Positions 14,907 to 14,955 of a stretch of DNA of 14,955 nt are shown piece by piece. This DNA is from RGIG5612 sp963599255 (GTDB lineage: Bacteria > Bacillota > Clostridia > Lachnospirales > Lachnospiraceae), in the NCBI GenBank assembly GCA_963599255.1, contig CAVBWS010000051.1, positions 1 through 14,955 on the forward strand, read 5' to 3'. The stretch's first letter is position 1, and each line of letters begins with the position of its first letter. Under the pieces are notes generated by a model, which was not told the origin of the DNA, made no database searches, and saw only the letters and a list, made by a program, of their open reading frames with translations. Position numbers and translations under genes: made by a program.

Positions 14907-14954
14907 AACCTGAATTCGCAATCCGAGCTGCCGCTCTACTTGCTCATGCAGGTT
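14907..14954. repeat. Three-tier hairpin with symmetric internal loops
   Basis: Three nested exact stems lie in line: AACCTG (14907-14912) with CAGGTT (14949-14954), GCAA (14918-14921) with TTGC (14940-14943), and GAGC (14925-14928) with GCTC (14933-14936) around a TGCC loop. The internal loops are 5x5 and 3x3. Such symmetry is characteristic of a folded RNA rather than of random sequence. Confidence 0.5.
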
Positions 14955-14955
14955 A

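Larger units (their letters stand above)
14658..14955. ncRNA. Gene-free stretch with nested inverted repeats: candidate structured RNA, family unknown
   Basis: I see no convincing protein gene here. The stretch holds a chain of hairpins: 14699-14746, 14767-14803, a G+C-rich and ambiguous zone at 14813-14867, 14875-14906 and 14907-14954. In the two leftmost hairpins, positions that are A-C mismatches on the plus strand become G-U wobbles on the minus strand, which mildly favours a minus-strand transcript. The middle zone points the other way. I do not recognise tRNA, rRNA, tmRNA, SRP, RNase P, T-box or common riboswitch signatures. The element may extend beyond the right edge. It also contains the 3' end of the hydrogenase transcript, without a clear U-run terminator. 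Confidence 0.35.

Noticed and set aside
14913..14930. TTCGCAATCC resembling a tRNA T-loop
   Set aside because: No acceptor stem, anticodon arm or D-arm can be formed around it.
1..14955. CRISPR arrays, insertion sequences, integrase genes, phage genes
   Set aside because: No regularly spaced direct repeats, transposase or integrase motifs were seen. The gene content is core metabolism.

Overview
The window looks like a core chromosomal stretch of an anaerobic Firmicute, most probably a Lachnospiraceae-type clostridium. The grounds are moderate G+C, strong AGGAGG-type ribosome binding sites before several genes, and the protein set: a bacterial-type ArgRS, a eukaryotic-type UDP-sugar pyrophosphorylase, and a trimeric [FeFe] hydrogenase. 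The assignment comes from family knowledge, not from a database search.

Left part (1-8432), all on the minus strand. Reading in the direction of transcription: a UAP1-like nucleotidyltransferase and argS (23 bases apart, one operon); lepA; hemW; rplS; rbgA (ylqF); and the first 172 codons of ftsY, which runs off the left edge. Intergenic gaps of about 130-210 bases carry inverted repeats after argS, lepA, hemW and rplS. Only the one after rplS looks much like a terminator. The theme is translation and ribosome biogenesis (L19, RbgA, LepA, ArgRS), protein targeting (FtsY) and haem trafficking (HemW).

Middle (8433-8618): a divergent intergenic region with a good plus-strand promoter for a short UvrD/PcrA-like SF1 helicase (8619-10469) and a weaker minus-strand promoter for the UAP1-like gene.

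Right part (10470-14657), plus strand: a compact three-gene operon, hydC (NuoE-like), hydB (NuoF-like with extra ferredoxin domains) and hydA (group A [FeFe] hydrogenase with a complete H-cluster motif set). This is the architecture of electron-bifurcating/confurcating hydrogenases that couple NADH and reduced ferredoxin to H2. Its promoter is overlapped by two dyad sequences that could be operators.

Right edge (14658-14955): no convincing gene. The stretch is packed with nested inverted repeats, including a hairpin of about 19 pairs and two directly abutting hairpins with internal loops. It is the best candidate in the window for something undescribed: a structured RNA that I cannot assign to a family. 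It may continue past the window edge.
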